From positions 1 to 64,000 of the forward strand of contig JACRCD010000068.1 in the NCBI GenBank assembly GCA_016219175.1: 64,000 nucleotides of DNA, written 5' to 3'. Below, one piece after another: positions 34,773 through 42,762 of the stretch (position 1 is the stretch's first letter; every line of letters begins with the position of its first letter). Below the pieces are notes generated by a model that was given only the letters and a program-made list of their open reading frames with translations, did not search any database and was not told the DNA's origin. This DNA comes from Deltaproteobacteria bacterium (GTDB taxonomy: Bacteria > Desulfobacterota > Desulfobulbia > Desulfobulbales > SURF-16). A program made the position numbers and the translations under genes.

Positions 34773-35792
34773 ATGGCATTCGTGGATGAAGCCAAATTTT
34801 TTGTTAAAGCCGGAGACGGAGGAAATGGCTGCATCGGTTTCCGCAGGGAGAAATTTGTCCCTAAAGGCGGCCCGGACGGGGGGGACGGTGGAAACGGCGG
34901 CTCGGTTATCATCGAGGCTTCCTCTCGACTGGCCTCACTGATTGATTTTCGTTACCGTTCCCATTTCATTGCCGAGAATGGTACCGGCGGCAAGGGTAAA
35001 AAGCAACATGGCAGGAAAGGCGGGGATCTGCTTTTTCAGGTGCCTGTGGGCTCAATCATTAAGGATGCCGAGAGCGGCGAGGTGCTGGCCGATCTTGACC
35101 ATGAGCACGCCAGGTTTGTGGTGGCCAAGGGCGGTAAAGGCGGCGGCGGCAATGTTCATTACGCCACATCCACCAACCGGGCTCCGAGAAAAGCCGGAAA
35201 AGGCCAGCCCGGAGAAGAGCGCTGGCTGCGCATTGAATTAAAACTGCTGGCCGATGTCGGCTTGATCGGCCTGCCAAACGCAGGGAAATCAACCCTGCTT
35301 TCCAAACTATCCGCCGCCAATCCCAAGGTGGCGGCCTATCCTTTCACCACTCTCGAACCCCAGCTCGGCGTATTGCCTTTAGCAGCCAGCGGCCAATGTA
35401 TTATTGCTGACATTCCCGGTCTCATTGCAGGCGCCCATGAAGGGGCGGGACTGGGTCACAGGTTTTTGCGTCATATCGAAAGAACCCATATCCTGCTGCA
35501 TGTCATTGACGGCTCCGGCATGGAAGCTGACCCGCTTGATCAGTATCACACCCTGGAGAGGGAGCTTGCCCTCTATAATGAACAGCTCATGGACCGCAAA
35601 CGGCTGGTTCTGCTCAATAAGATTGATCTCTTTGAAACAGGGGACCAACTTGAGATGATCCGCGACAGGTTCCGCCAGGAGGGGATAGAGGTGCTGCCCA
35701 TTTCGGCCGCCGTCGGGGAGGGGCTGGACCTATTGAAAGACAGGATTGCCGACCTGCTGAAAGATATCCGGGAGCAAAGCACGGCTGAGTAA
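34773..35792 (+). CDS. obgE: Obg GTPase (ribosome assembly, CgtA)
   Basis: The 339-residue GTPase helps 50S subunit maturation and the stringent response. The Obg fold (residues 1-158) is glycine-rich (FVPKGGPDGGDGGNGGS). The G domain has the P-loop GLPNAGKST at about 166-174, the G2 region YPFTTLEP, DIPGL and NKIDL. It lacks the long C-terminal extension of actinobacterial Obg. It starts at the ATG at 34773. proB begins one base after its stop codon. Confidence 0.97.
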   Translation: MAFVDEAKFFVKAGDGGNGCIGFRREKFVPKGGPDGGDGGNGGSVIIEASSRLASLIDFRYRSHFIAENGTGGKGKKQHGRKGGDLLFQVPVGSIIKDAESGEVLADLDHEHARFVVAKGGKGGGGNVHYATSTNRAPRKAGKGQPGEERWLRIELKLLADVGLIGLPNAGKSTLLSKLSAANPKVAAYPFTTLEPQLGVLPLAASGQCIIADIPGLIAGAHEGAGLGHRFLRHIERTHILLHVIDGSGMEADPLDQYHTLERELALYNEQLMDRKRLVLLNKIDLFETGDQLEMIRDRFRQEGIEVLPISAAVGEGLDLLKDRIADLLKDIREQSTAE

Positions 35793-35793
35793 T

Positions 35794-36951
35794 ATGACGT
35801 TTCAGGTGCCGAAAGAAAAGGGCGTCGAGCTGCGCAGGAGCTTTCTTGATTCGGCGCGCCGCGTTGTGGTGAAGGTGGGGAGCGCTGTCCTCACCACGGG
35901 TTCTGGCCTGAATCAAACGGTGCTGGAGAATCTGGCCCAGGACCTGACTTTTCTAAGGGAAAGCGGCCGGGAGGTGATCCTGGTCAGTTCCGGGGCCGTG
36001 GCCTCGGGCCGCAAAAAACTCGGGCTTGACAACCGGGTGCTGAAAATGCGGGAAAAGCAGGCGGCCGCGGCGGTCGGTCAGTCAAGCCTGATGCGCTCCT
36101 ATGAAGATCTGTTTGAGCGGTATGACCAGAAGGTCGCCCAGGTGCTGCTGACCCATGATGACCTTGCCCATCGCCACCGCTATCTCAATGTCAGAAATAC
36201 CATGGCCACCCTTTTTGAATGGGGAATCCTGCCCATTATCAACGAAAACGACACCGTGTCGGTCAAGGAACTGCGCTTTGGCGACAATGATACCCTGGGC
36301 GCCATGGTGACGAATCTCATCGACGCTGATATTTTCATCTGCCTCACCGATGTTGACGGACTCTATACCGGCAACCCCTGCACCAATCCCCAGGCCCAGC
36401 GGGTACAAACGGTGGCGGAGGTCACCGCGCAGGTGGAAAACATGGCAGGCAATATCTGCGGTTCAACGCTCGGCACCGGCGGCATGCGCAGCAAGATTCT
36501 GGCGGCCAGGATGGTGGCGGCCAGGGGCGGCTGCTCCTTCATCGGTCCGGGCCGTGAACCGTCAGTGCTGCGGAAACTCTTCAGCGGTGAGCCGGTCGGC
36601 ACATTTTTTCTGCCCAAACCGCAGAAGCTGGCCAGCCGCAAACATTGGATCGCCTATACCCTGCGGCCCAAGGGCTTTCTCGTCCTTGACGAAGGGGCGT
36701 GCCGGGCCCTGCTGGAGCAGGGGAAGAGCCTTCTGCCCTCCGGCATACGAGAGGTGCGGGGCAAGTTCGGCGTCGGGGATCCGGTGCACTGTCTGAATGG
36801 TGACGGCCGGGCCGTGGCCGCGGGGTTGGTCAATTACAAGGCCGATGATATCGAAAGGATCCATGGCTGCCAGACCTCCGAGATAGAAGAGATTCTCGGC
36901 TTCAAGGACAGCGACGAGGTCATCCACCGGGATAATCTGGTTAAGCTGTAG
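35794..36951 (+). CDS. proB: Glutamate 5-kinase
   Basis: The 385-residue enzyme phosphorylates glutamate in the first step of proline synthesis. The amino-acid kinase domain (about 15-270) shows VVKVGSAVLT, the VSSGAVASG loop and INENDTVSV. A PUA domain occupies the C-terminus (about 290-380, SGIREVRGKFGVGD). The length is typical. The short N-terminal extension before LDSARRVVVKVGS is poorly conserved, so the exact start is a little uncertain. It is directly coupled to obgE and precedes proA, the next enzyme of the pathway. Confidence 0.96.
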   Translation: MTFQVPKEKGVELRRSFLDSARRVVVKVGSAVLTTGSGLNQTVLENLAQDLTFLRESGREVILVSSGAVASGRKKLGLDNRVLKMREKQAAAAVGQSSLMRSYEDLFERYDQKVAQVLLTHDDLAHRHRYLNVRNTMATLFEWGILPIINENDTVSVKELRFGDNDTLGAMVTNLIDADIFICLTDVDGLYTGNPCTNPQAQRVQTVAEVTAQVENMAGNICGSTLGTGGMRSKILAARMVAARGGCSFIGPGREPSVLRKLFSGEPVGTFFLPKPQKLASRKHWIAYTLRPKGFLVLDEGACRALLEQGKSLLPSGIREVRGKFGVGDPVHCLNGDGRAVAAGLVNYKADDIERIHGCQTSEIEEILGFKDSDEVIHRDNLVKL

Positions 36952-36959
36952 CAGCTGGC

Positions 36960-37146
36960 GCGTAGCTCATGGCTGATAGCTCATAGTTCATGGGATATGG
37001 CAGGCGTCAGCCGGTGCGCATCAACCATGAGCCATGACCTATGAGCCATGAGCCATGAGCCATGAACCATGAGCCATGAGCCAAGAACCATGAGCTAAGA
37101 ACCATGAGCCATCCCCCATCAGCCATGAGCCATCAGCCATGAGCCA
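36960..37146 (+). repeat. Short tandem repeat CATGAGC between proB and proA
   Basis: About fifteen imperfect copies of a CCATGAG-type unit (variants CCATGAACCATGAG, CCATCAG and CTAAGAACCATGAG) fill the spacer between the two proline genes. Copy number may vary between strains through slippage. Confidence 0.85.
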
Positions 37147-37181
37147 CACGCGTTCTTAATTTTTCATATTTGGAGTTTGCC

Positions 37182-38441
37182 ATGAGCACTATACAGGAGA
37201 CCATTCACACCATGGCCAGGGAGGCCAGAAGGGCCGCACGGAAAATGACCTCCCTTTCCACTGAAAGTAAAAACCGCGCCCTGCTGCGCATGGCCGAGGC
37301 TCTGGTGCAGCAGAAGGAGTTCATTCGCCGGGACAATGCAAAGGATCTGGCGGCCGGACGTGAAAAAGGGCTGTCCGAGGCCATGCTGGATCGCCTTAAT
37401 CTGTCGGACAAGACCATGGATTCCATGATCAACGGCTTGAAAGAGGTTGCCGCCCTGCCCGATCCGGTGGGCGAGGTAAGCGAGATGGTCAAGCGGCCCA
37501 ACGGCATCATGGTTGGCCGCATGCGTATTCCCCTGGGGGTCATCGGCATGATCTATGAGTCCCGGCCCAATGTCACGGTGGATGCCGCTGCCTTATGTCT
37601 GAAGGCCGGCAACAGTATTTTGCTGCGCGGCGGTTCCGAGGCCATCCATTCCAACCTGGCCCTGGCCAAGGTGCTCCAGCAGGCCCTGGCCGCTGAAAAT
37701 ATTGATGCCGCGGCGATTCAGGTGATCCCCTTTACCGATCGCGAGGCGGTGACCTGCATGCTGGGACTGGAAGAGCTGATCGATCTCATCATCCCCCGGG
37801 GCGGCGAAGGCCTCATCCGTTTTGTGGCGGAAAATTCCCGCATCCCGGTGCTCAAGCATTACAAGGGGGTCTGTCATGTCTTTGTGGATGAGACCGCCGA
37901 TTTTGACATGGCGATCAATATTGTCATGAACGGCAAGGTGCAGCGTCCCGGCGTCTGCAATGCCCTGGAAGCGCTGCTGGTGCATGAGAGGATTGCCGCG
38001 GATTTTCTGCCTCGGGTTGGCGCTGCCCTTGACAAGGCAGGCGTTGAACTCAGGGGTTGCCCGAAAACTTGCGCTATTCTGCCCCAGGCGCTACCCGCCG
38101 GTGACAGCGACTGGGGCACGGAGTTTCTCGATCTGATTCTGGCGGTCAAGGTGGTTCCTGATCTGGATGCGGCCCTGGAACATATCACCAACCACGGCTC
38201 CCAGCACACGGAGGCGATTGTCACCAACAGTTACGCCAATGGCCAGCGTTTCCTGCGGGAGGTGGATGCCTCGGCGGTTATGATCAACGCCTCCACCCGT
38301 TTCAGCGACGGCGGGCAATTTGGTCTGGGTGCCGAGATCGGCATCAGCACCACCAAACTCCATGCCTACGGACCCATGGGCTTGAAAGAGCTGACCACCA
38401 AAAAGTTCATCGTCTATGGTGAAGGACAGGTAAGGGTATAA
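37182..38441 (+). CDS. proA: Gamma-glutamyl phosphate reductase
   Basis: The 419-residue NADPH-dependent enzyme makes glutamate semialdehyde from the ProB product. Family words are present: ESRPNVTVDAAALCLKAGN, ILLRGGSEAIHSN and the active-site cysteine in VQRPGVCNALEALLV. The length is standard for ProA. I placed the start at the ATG at 37182, six bases after GGAG, rather than at the in-frame TTG 12 bases upstream. It is separated from proB by a tandem repeat, and nadD begins 21 bp downstream. Confidence 0.97.
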   Translation: MSTIQETIHTMAREARRAARKMTSLSTESKNRALLRMAEALVQQKEFIRRDNAKDLAAGREKGLSEAMLDRLNLSDKTMDSMINGLKEVAALPDPVGEVSEMVKRPNGIMVGRMRIPLGVIGMIYESRPNVTVDAAALCLKAGNSILLRGGSEAIHSNLALAKVLQQALAAENIDAAAIQVIPFTDREAVTCMLGLEELIDLIIPRGGEGLIRFVAENSRIPVLKHYKGVCHVFVDETADFDMAINIVMNGKVQRPGVCNALEALLVHERIAADFLPRVGAALDKAGVELRGCPKTCAILPQALPAGDSDWGTEFLDLILAVKVVPDLDAALEHITNHGSQHTEAIVTNSYANGQRFLREVDASAVMINASTRFSDGGQFGLGAEIGISTTKLHAYGPMGLKELTTKKFIVYGEGQVRV

Positions 38442-38462
38442 GGCAACACTCATCGGCGAGCC

Positions 38463-39110
38463 ATGAAAAAGACCGGTCTGTTCGGCGGCACCTTCGATCC
38501 CGTACATAATGGCCATCTGGCCATAGGGCGGGCCGCTCTCCGGCAGCTGGCCCTTGATGTCCTGTATTTTATTCCGGCTGCCTCGCCGCCGCACAAGGAC
38601 GAGCGGCGCATTACCCCGTTTCCGCACCGGGTCGCCATGCTCCGTCTGGCCGTGGCCGGCGAGCCCCGCTTTGTGGTTTCCGAGGTGGAAGGTTTGCGCA
38701 GCGGCCCTTCCTACACGATTGACACCCTGGCCCACTTTCGCCGGAGCCGGGAGCGGGAGACGGAATTTTTTTTTCTGATCGGCCTTGATGCCTTTGCCGA
38801 AATCACCACCTGGAAAAGATACGGGGAACTGCTGCACAGCGCCTCTTTTGTGGTGATCAACAGGCCTTCCCATGGCTGCCAATCCGTGGCGAGCGTGGTT
38901 GCCGGATCTTTTCCTGATTACGAGGCAGAGGCGGAGGGGGTGTGGAAGAAGGAGGGCAGCAACAGGATTTATTCCCTGGCCATGGCGCCGTCGCCTGTTT
39001 CTTCGTCAATGGTGCGCCAGAGACTGGGCAGGGGGGAAGCGGTTGACGATCTGCTGCCGCCAGGCGTGCCAGCCTATCTGCGGCAGCACCGGCTGCTGGG
39101 GGCAGCGTGA
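38463..39110 (+). CDS. nadD: Nicotinate-mononucleotide adenylyltransferase
   Basis: The 215-residue enzyme adenylates nicotinic acid mononucleotide in NAD synthesis. The nucleotidyltransferase motif GGTFDPVHNGHL is at the N-terminus, and the ISST-like motif appears as VSSSMVRQRL near residue 178. It follows proA in an operon that is conserved in many Desulfobacterota. The usual next genes rsfS and rlmH are absent; palindromic repeats and the convergent folE2 follow. Confidence 0.95.
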   Translation: MKKTGLFGGTFDPVHNGHLAIGRAALRQLALDVLYFIPAASPPHKDERRITPFPHRVAMLRLAVAGEPRFVVSEVEGLRSGPSYTIDTLAHFRRSRERETEFFFLIGLDAFAEITTWKRYGELLHSASFVVINRPSHGCQSVASVVAGSFPDYEAEAEGVWKKEGSNRIYSLAMAPSPVSSSMVRQRLGRGEAVDDLLPPGVPAYLRQHRLLGAA

Positions 39111-39269
39111 CTGGGCGAGCCATCCGCGTGGCAACAAAAAAGCCGTTGCGCCCTAAGGGGAAATTGCCAGGAGCGTAGGGTGGTGCACGGCTTCATCGTG
39201 CCCACCGGGATTGGTGTGGTGCTTCACCCGTGTTTGTCACCGCGTACCCTCAGCGCCCACCGGGGTTGT
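39111..39269. repeat. REP-like palindromes between nadD and folE2
   Basis: GCGTGGCAACAAAAAAGCC and GTAGGGTGGTGCACGGCTTC type units fill the 159-bp spacer between convergent genes. They belong to the REP-like families seen at 7731-7909 and 46367 and may act as a bidirectional terminator. Confidence 0.55.
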
Positions 39270-40010
39270 CTAAATTCCTATGTCATCGCTGTCCACATAG
39301 GCATAGGCGCTGTGCTTATGGATCGACTCAAAACTCTCCACCCCCACCGAAAACCAATGGATGTCCGGATGGGACTGGACCATTTCCGCCACCCGTCTGA
39401 CCACATCCTCGACAAACATGGGGTTGTTGTATGCCCGTTCCGTGACGAATTTTTCATCCGGCCGTTTCAGAATGGAAAAAACTTCACATGATGCCCCTGA
39501 CTCCACCAGGGCGATCATGTCCTCGACCCAGATAAAGTTTTTTGATTTGATATTGAGATTGATCTCCGCTCTCTGGTTGTGGGCGCCGTAATCGCTGATC
39601 TCCTTGGAGCAGGGACAGAGGGTGGTGCTGGGCACCCAGATGGACAGGATAAAATCCTCATCCCCGCCGATGCCGCCGGTAAAACGGCAGCGGTATTCCA
39701 TGAGTCCGGGCGTTCCGGTGACCGGGGCCTTCTTTTCCAGAAAATAGGGGAAGGTCATTTCCAGATGGGCCGAGTTAGCCTGCAGCTGGTCTTTTACCTC
39801 CTGCAGCAGTTTGGAGAAGATGGAGACGCTCATCTCATCCTGGTATTTGTTCAGCACTTCCAGAAAGATGGAGACACAGTTTTCCCGGTAGGCCTGGGGC
39901 ATGTTGACCTGCAGGGTGATGCTGGCCACGGTGTCTTGCAGTTTTCCTGATTTTTCCCGCACCTTGACCGGGTAGCGGATGTTTTTTATGCCTAGGGTTT
40001 TCAGTTTCAT
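39270..40010 (-). CDS. folE2: GTP cyclohydrolase I type 2 (FolE2)
   Basis: The 246-residue enzyme converts GTP to dihydroneopterin triphosphate for folate synthesis, using metals other than zinc. The catalytic cysteine lies in TTLCPCSKEISDYGAHNQR, the signature of the COG1469 family. The terminal region WFSVGVESFESIHKHSAYAY is also typical. The zinc-type FolE is not in this window. It is transcribed against the neighbouring genes and has an AT-rich upstream region with an inverted-repeat element. Confidence 0.95.
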   Translation of the reverse strand: MKLKTLGIKNIRYPVKVREKSGKLQDTVASITLQVNMPQAYRENCVSIFLEVLNKYQDEMSVSIFSKLLQEVKDQLQANSAHLEMTFPYFLEKKAPVTGTPGLMEYRCRFTGGIGGDEDFILSIWVPSTTLCPCSKEISDYGAHNQRAEINLNIKSKNFIWVEDMIALVESGASCEVFSILKRPDEKFVTERAYNNPMFVEDVVRRVAEMVQSHPDIHWFSVGVESFESIHKHSAYAYVDSDDIGI

Positions 40011-40063
40011 GTGCGGCCATTTTTACCTTTTTTTGTCCGCCTCGCCAACAGGTTTCTTTAAAG

Positions 40064-40195
40064 TTGCAGTAACTATCCAGGTAGATAGGCTGAAGGCTGT
40101 AGGCTGAAGGAAAAGTGCCGAAAATATGCAATACGACAGTACCGACAGCCCTATAGTCTTCAGTCTACAGTCTAAACAGCTGGATAGTTACAAGT
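40064..40195. repeat. Inverted-repeat element upstream of folE2
   Basis: The arms are GTAACTATCCAG (40069-40080) and CTGGATAGTTAC (40180-40191), each extended by GTTGC-like sequence. The inside carries ATAGGCTGAAGGCTGTAGG and its partner TCTTCAGTCTACAGTCT. The core motif is shared with the rpmA-obgE element, so both belong to one family. Confidence 0.8.
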
Positions 40196-40274
40196 TGCAA
40201 ATATGTCAAAGTTCTTTGCCCCCCCGGCAAAATGTGGTAATTTAACCTCATGTTTTTGTTGACAAGAGATCGCA

Positions 40275-40679
40275 ATGACTGAGGAAAAGGTGCGCATAGA
40301 CAAATGGCTCTGGGCCGCGCGCTTCTACAAGACCAGATCCATGGCGGCCAAGGCGGTGACCGGCGGTCATGTTCATGTGAACGGGGCCAGGGTCAAGGCG
40401 GCGCGTTCCGTGGGTATCGGCGACGAGCTGCGCATCGTCCGGGACGAGATCGAGTTTGTCGTTATTGTCCAGGGCCTTTCGGAAAAGAGAGGGCCTGCCA
40501 CCGTGGCGCGCACGCTTTATGAGGAAACGGCGGAAAGCCTGGCCTCCAGGGAGAAAAACTCCGAGGAGCGGCGTCTCATGCATCTCGGCCGGGATTTTCC
40601 GCCGCCCAAGCGGCCTGGAAAACGGGACAGGCGCTTGATCCGCAAATTTATCAAGAAATCACATCAGGAAGAAGGTTGA
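40275..40679 (+). CDS. hslR: S4-domain RNA-binding protein, Hsp15 type
   Basis: The 134-residue protein opens with an S4 domain: VRIDKWLWAARFYKTRS, then AKAVTGGHVHVNGARVKAA. Hsp15 binds 50S subunits carrying stalled nascent chains and helps recycle them. The C-terminal basic tail (PPKRPGKRDRRLIRKFIKK) fits this. The length is normal. It stands alone on the forward strand, divergent from folE2. Confidence 0.9.
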   Translation: MTEEKVRIDKWLWAARFYKTRSMAAKAVTGGHVHVNGARVKAARSVGIGDELRIVRDEIEFVVIVQGLSEKRGPATVARTLYEETAESLASREKNSEERRLMHLGRDFPPPKRPGKRDRRLIRKFIKKSHQEEG

Positions 40680-40680
40680 A

Positions 40681-40815
40681 GGAGTAAGGGAGAAGGGAGA
40701 GGGGAGAAGGGAGAAGGCAAAAGACTCCTCGTTGCAACGTTTGCACGCTGAAACGCTTGAACGCTGAAACGCTGAAACGCTGAATCGCTGGAACGCTGGA
40801 ACGCTGAAACCGAGT
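40681..40815 (+). repeat. Tandem repeats (GGGAGAA and AACGCTGA units) before purH
   Basis: A purine-rich run of GGGAGAAGGGAGA units is followed by about eight copies of GAACGCTGAAACGCTGAAAC-like sequence. Non-coding, it ends 17 bp before the AAGGGGGA ribosome binding site of the next gene. Slippage here could alter the spacing upstream of purine genes. Confidence 0.85.
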
Positions 40816-40832
40816 TAACCAAGGGGGACACC

Positions 40833-41447
40833 ATGAAAAAAGCAGAAAGGGCGCTGATCAGCCTGACGGATAAATCAGGAATTGAAGGATTTGCCAGGGA
40901 ACTGGAAAAACTCGGCATCGAGATTCTCTCCACCGGTGGCACTGCCAAAAAAATGAGGGACAACGGCATCAAGGTCAAGGATGTCTCGGAGTTCACGGGC
41001 TTTCCCGAGATGCTCGACGGCCGGGTGAAAACCCTCCATCCCAAGGTACACGGCGGCATCCTGGCCCAGAAAACCAACCCGGACCATCTGCGGCAGATGC
41101 AGGAGCATGGCCTGCAAGCCATTGATATCGTGGCGGTTAACCTCTACGCCTTTGACAAGGCCACCGCCGACCCGAACTGCACCCTGGCCCATGCCATTGA
41201 AAATATCGATATCGGCGGGCCGACCATGCTGCGGGCTGCCGCCAAGAATTTCCAGGATGTGACGGTTATTGTTGATCCGGCTGATTATCCGGTTGTCATC
41301 GCTGAAATCAAGGAGCACGGCAACACCACCCTGAAAACCCGTTTCCGGCTGTGCGCCAAGGTTTTTGCCTTGACCAGCAGATACGACACGGCAATTTCCG
41401 CCTGGCTGGACAAGGTGGATGTCGCTACCAATCCCCATTTCGCCTGA
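40833..41447 (+). CDS. Stand-alone IMP cyclohydrolase (PurH N-terminal domain only)
   Basis: The 204-residue product covers only the IMP cyclohydrolase half of bifunctional PurH (usually about 520 residues): [49 protein letters not shown] and [16 protein letters not shown]. It closes the purine ring to form IMP. The AICAR transformylase half is missing. The next gene is purN, in a different frame and not that domain, so this looks like a designed short enzyme, not a frameshift. The transformylase step must be encoded elsewhere, as a separate PurH2 or PurP. The ATG follows AAGGGGGAC. Confidence 0.92.
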   Translation: MKKAERALISLTDKSGIEGFARELEKLGIEILSTGGTAKKMRDNGIKVKDVSEFTGFPEMLDGRVKTLHPKVHGGILAQKTNPDHLRQMQEHGLQAIDIVAVNLYAFDKATADPNCTLAHAIENIDIGGPTMLRAAAKNFQDVTVIVDPADYPVVIAEIKEHGNTTLKTRFRLCAKVFALTSRYDTAISAWLDKVDVATNPHFA

Positions 41448-41458
41448 GGATAGCATTC

Positions 41459-42025
41459 ATGAAAATGGCAGTTCTTCTTTCCGGCAGCGGCCGCACCCTG
41501 GATAATTTCCATGAGAGAATAGCCGCTGGCGCCATGCAGGGCGCCATTGAGGTCGTCATCTCCAACGTCAGGGAGGCCCTGGGGCTGAAAAAGGCCAGGG
41601 ACTACGGCTACCCGGCCTTCCATGCCGCGGACAACGCGGAGATCAACGGGATCATCACCGGGCATGGGGTCGAGCTGGTGCTGCTGGCGGGATTTCTGAA
41701 ACTCTATGAGCCACCCGCCCAGCTGCGAAAAAATGTCTTAAACATCCATCCGTCGCTGATCCCGTCCTTCTGCGGCCCCGGATATTACGGCATGAAGGTG
41801 CACCGGGCCGTGCAGGCGCGGGGCGTCAAGGTCAGCGGCTGCACCGTGCATTTTGCCAATGAGGTGTATGACGAGGGCCCCATTGTCGTGCAGAAATGCG
41901 TGCCGCTCGATGAAAACGACACGCCGGATGATATTGCCGCCAGGGTTTTTGCCGCCGAGTGCGAGGCCTATCCCGAGGCGATTAACCTGGTGCATGACCG
42001 GGGCATTGACGCCTTCTGGCGCTAA
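41459..42025 (+). CDS. purN: Phosphoribosylglycinamide formyltransferase
   Basis: The 189-residue folate-dependent enzyme formylates GAR in purine synthesis. Seen motifs are AVLLSGSGRTLDNFHE, the catalytic NIHPSLIPSF and HFANEVYDEGPIV. The start ATG at 41459 is 11 bp after the IMP cyclohydrolase stop, so the two are co-transcribed. The frame is open upstream inside purH, but only over purH-coding sequence. Confidence 0.95.
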   Translation: MKMAVLLSGSGRTLDNFHERIAAGAMQGAIEVVISNVREALGLKKARDYGYPAFHAADNAEINGIITGHGVELVLLAGFLKLYEPPAQLRKNVLNIHPSLIPSFCGPGYYGMKVHRAVQARGVKVSGCTVHFANEVYDEGPIVVQKCVPLDENDTPDDIAARVFAAECEAYPEAINLVHDRGIDAFWR

Positions 42026-42051
42026 GGGGCGCAAGCCAAGGAGAGTTGATC

Positions 42052-42594
42052 GTGAGGGAAAAGAGCACAATCATCATGAACGGTCATGACATTGAGCGTT
42101 CGTTGACCCGCATGGCCCTGCAGATCATGGAAGATAACCGGGGCATAAAAAAACTGGCCCTGATCGGCATTCATACCGGCGGGGTTTTTCTGGCGGACAG
42201 ACTGCGGCGCATCATCAGCGAGCATGAAGGCCTGGACCTGCCGGTGGGTTATCTGGATATAACCCTGTACCGCGATGACTGGAGCCTGGTCAGCCAGAAT
42301 CCCATTGTCAAGAAGACGGAGATTGCCTTTTCTGTTGAAGAATATACCCTGATCCTGGTTGATGATGTATTATATACCGGCAGAACGATCCGGGCCGCCC
42401 TGGATGGCATTATGGACCTGGGCAGGCCGCGCGCCATCCAGCTCGCCGTGCTGATAAACAGGAAGTGCGGCAGGGAGCTGCCGATCCAGCCCAATTACTC
42501 GGGGCTGGATGTGCAGGAGAATGTTACCGATCATGTGCACGTCATCCTTCAGGAAAAAGGGGGGATGGATGAGGTTGTGCTGGAATTTGACTGA
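42052..42594 (+). CDS. pyrR: PyrR uracil phosphoribosyltransferase/pyrimidine regulator
   Basis: The 180-residue protein has the PRPP-binding signature LILVDDVLYTGRTIRAALD and the family's LIGIHTGGVFLADRLR. PyrR makes UMP from uracil, and in many bacteria it attenuates pyr mRNA. No pyr biosynthetic genes or attenuator are adjacent here, so an enzymatic role or remote control is more likely. The start is the GTG at 42052, 7 bp after AAGGAGAG, rather than the TTG six bases upstream. A terminator follows. Confidence 0.93.
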   Translation: MREKSTIIMNGHDIERSLTRMALQIMEDNRGIKKLALIGIHTGGVFLADRLRRIISEHEGLDLPVGYLDITLYRDDWSLVSQNPIVKKTEIAFSVEEYTLILVDDVLYTGRTIRAALDGIMDLGRPRAIQLAVLINRKCGRELPIQPNYSGLDVQENVTDHVHVILQEKGGMDEVVLEFD

Positions 42595-42603
42595 TGGTTG
42601 ATT

Positions 42604-42631
42604 CCGGTTGACTTGAAACCGGTGCCTTTTT
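42604..42631 (+). terminator. Terminator after pyrR
   Basis: CCGGTT pairs with AACCGG around a 7-nt loop, followed by TGCCTTTTT. It begins 9 bp after the pyrR stop codon. Confidence 0.7.
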
Positions 42632-42762
42632 ACCATTCAAGGGGGTATTGAACGGAATCCCCGCCGCGAAGGCCTTGAACTGAATCGGATGTGGTGCCGC
42701 GCGGTTTTGGCGTGAATGCTTTCATGCAAAGCCCGCTTGAATGGAACTTGGAATGAGACGGT

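Noticed and set aside
37000-37146. Small peptide frames in the CATGAGC repeat
   Set aside because: The tandem repeat gives open frames by its period alone; there is no start context.
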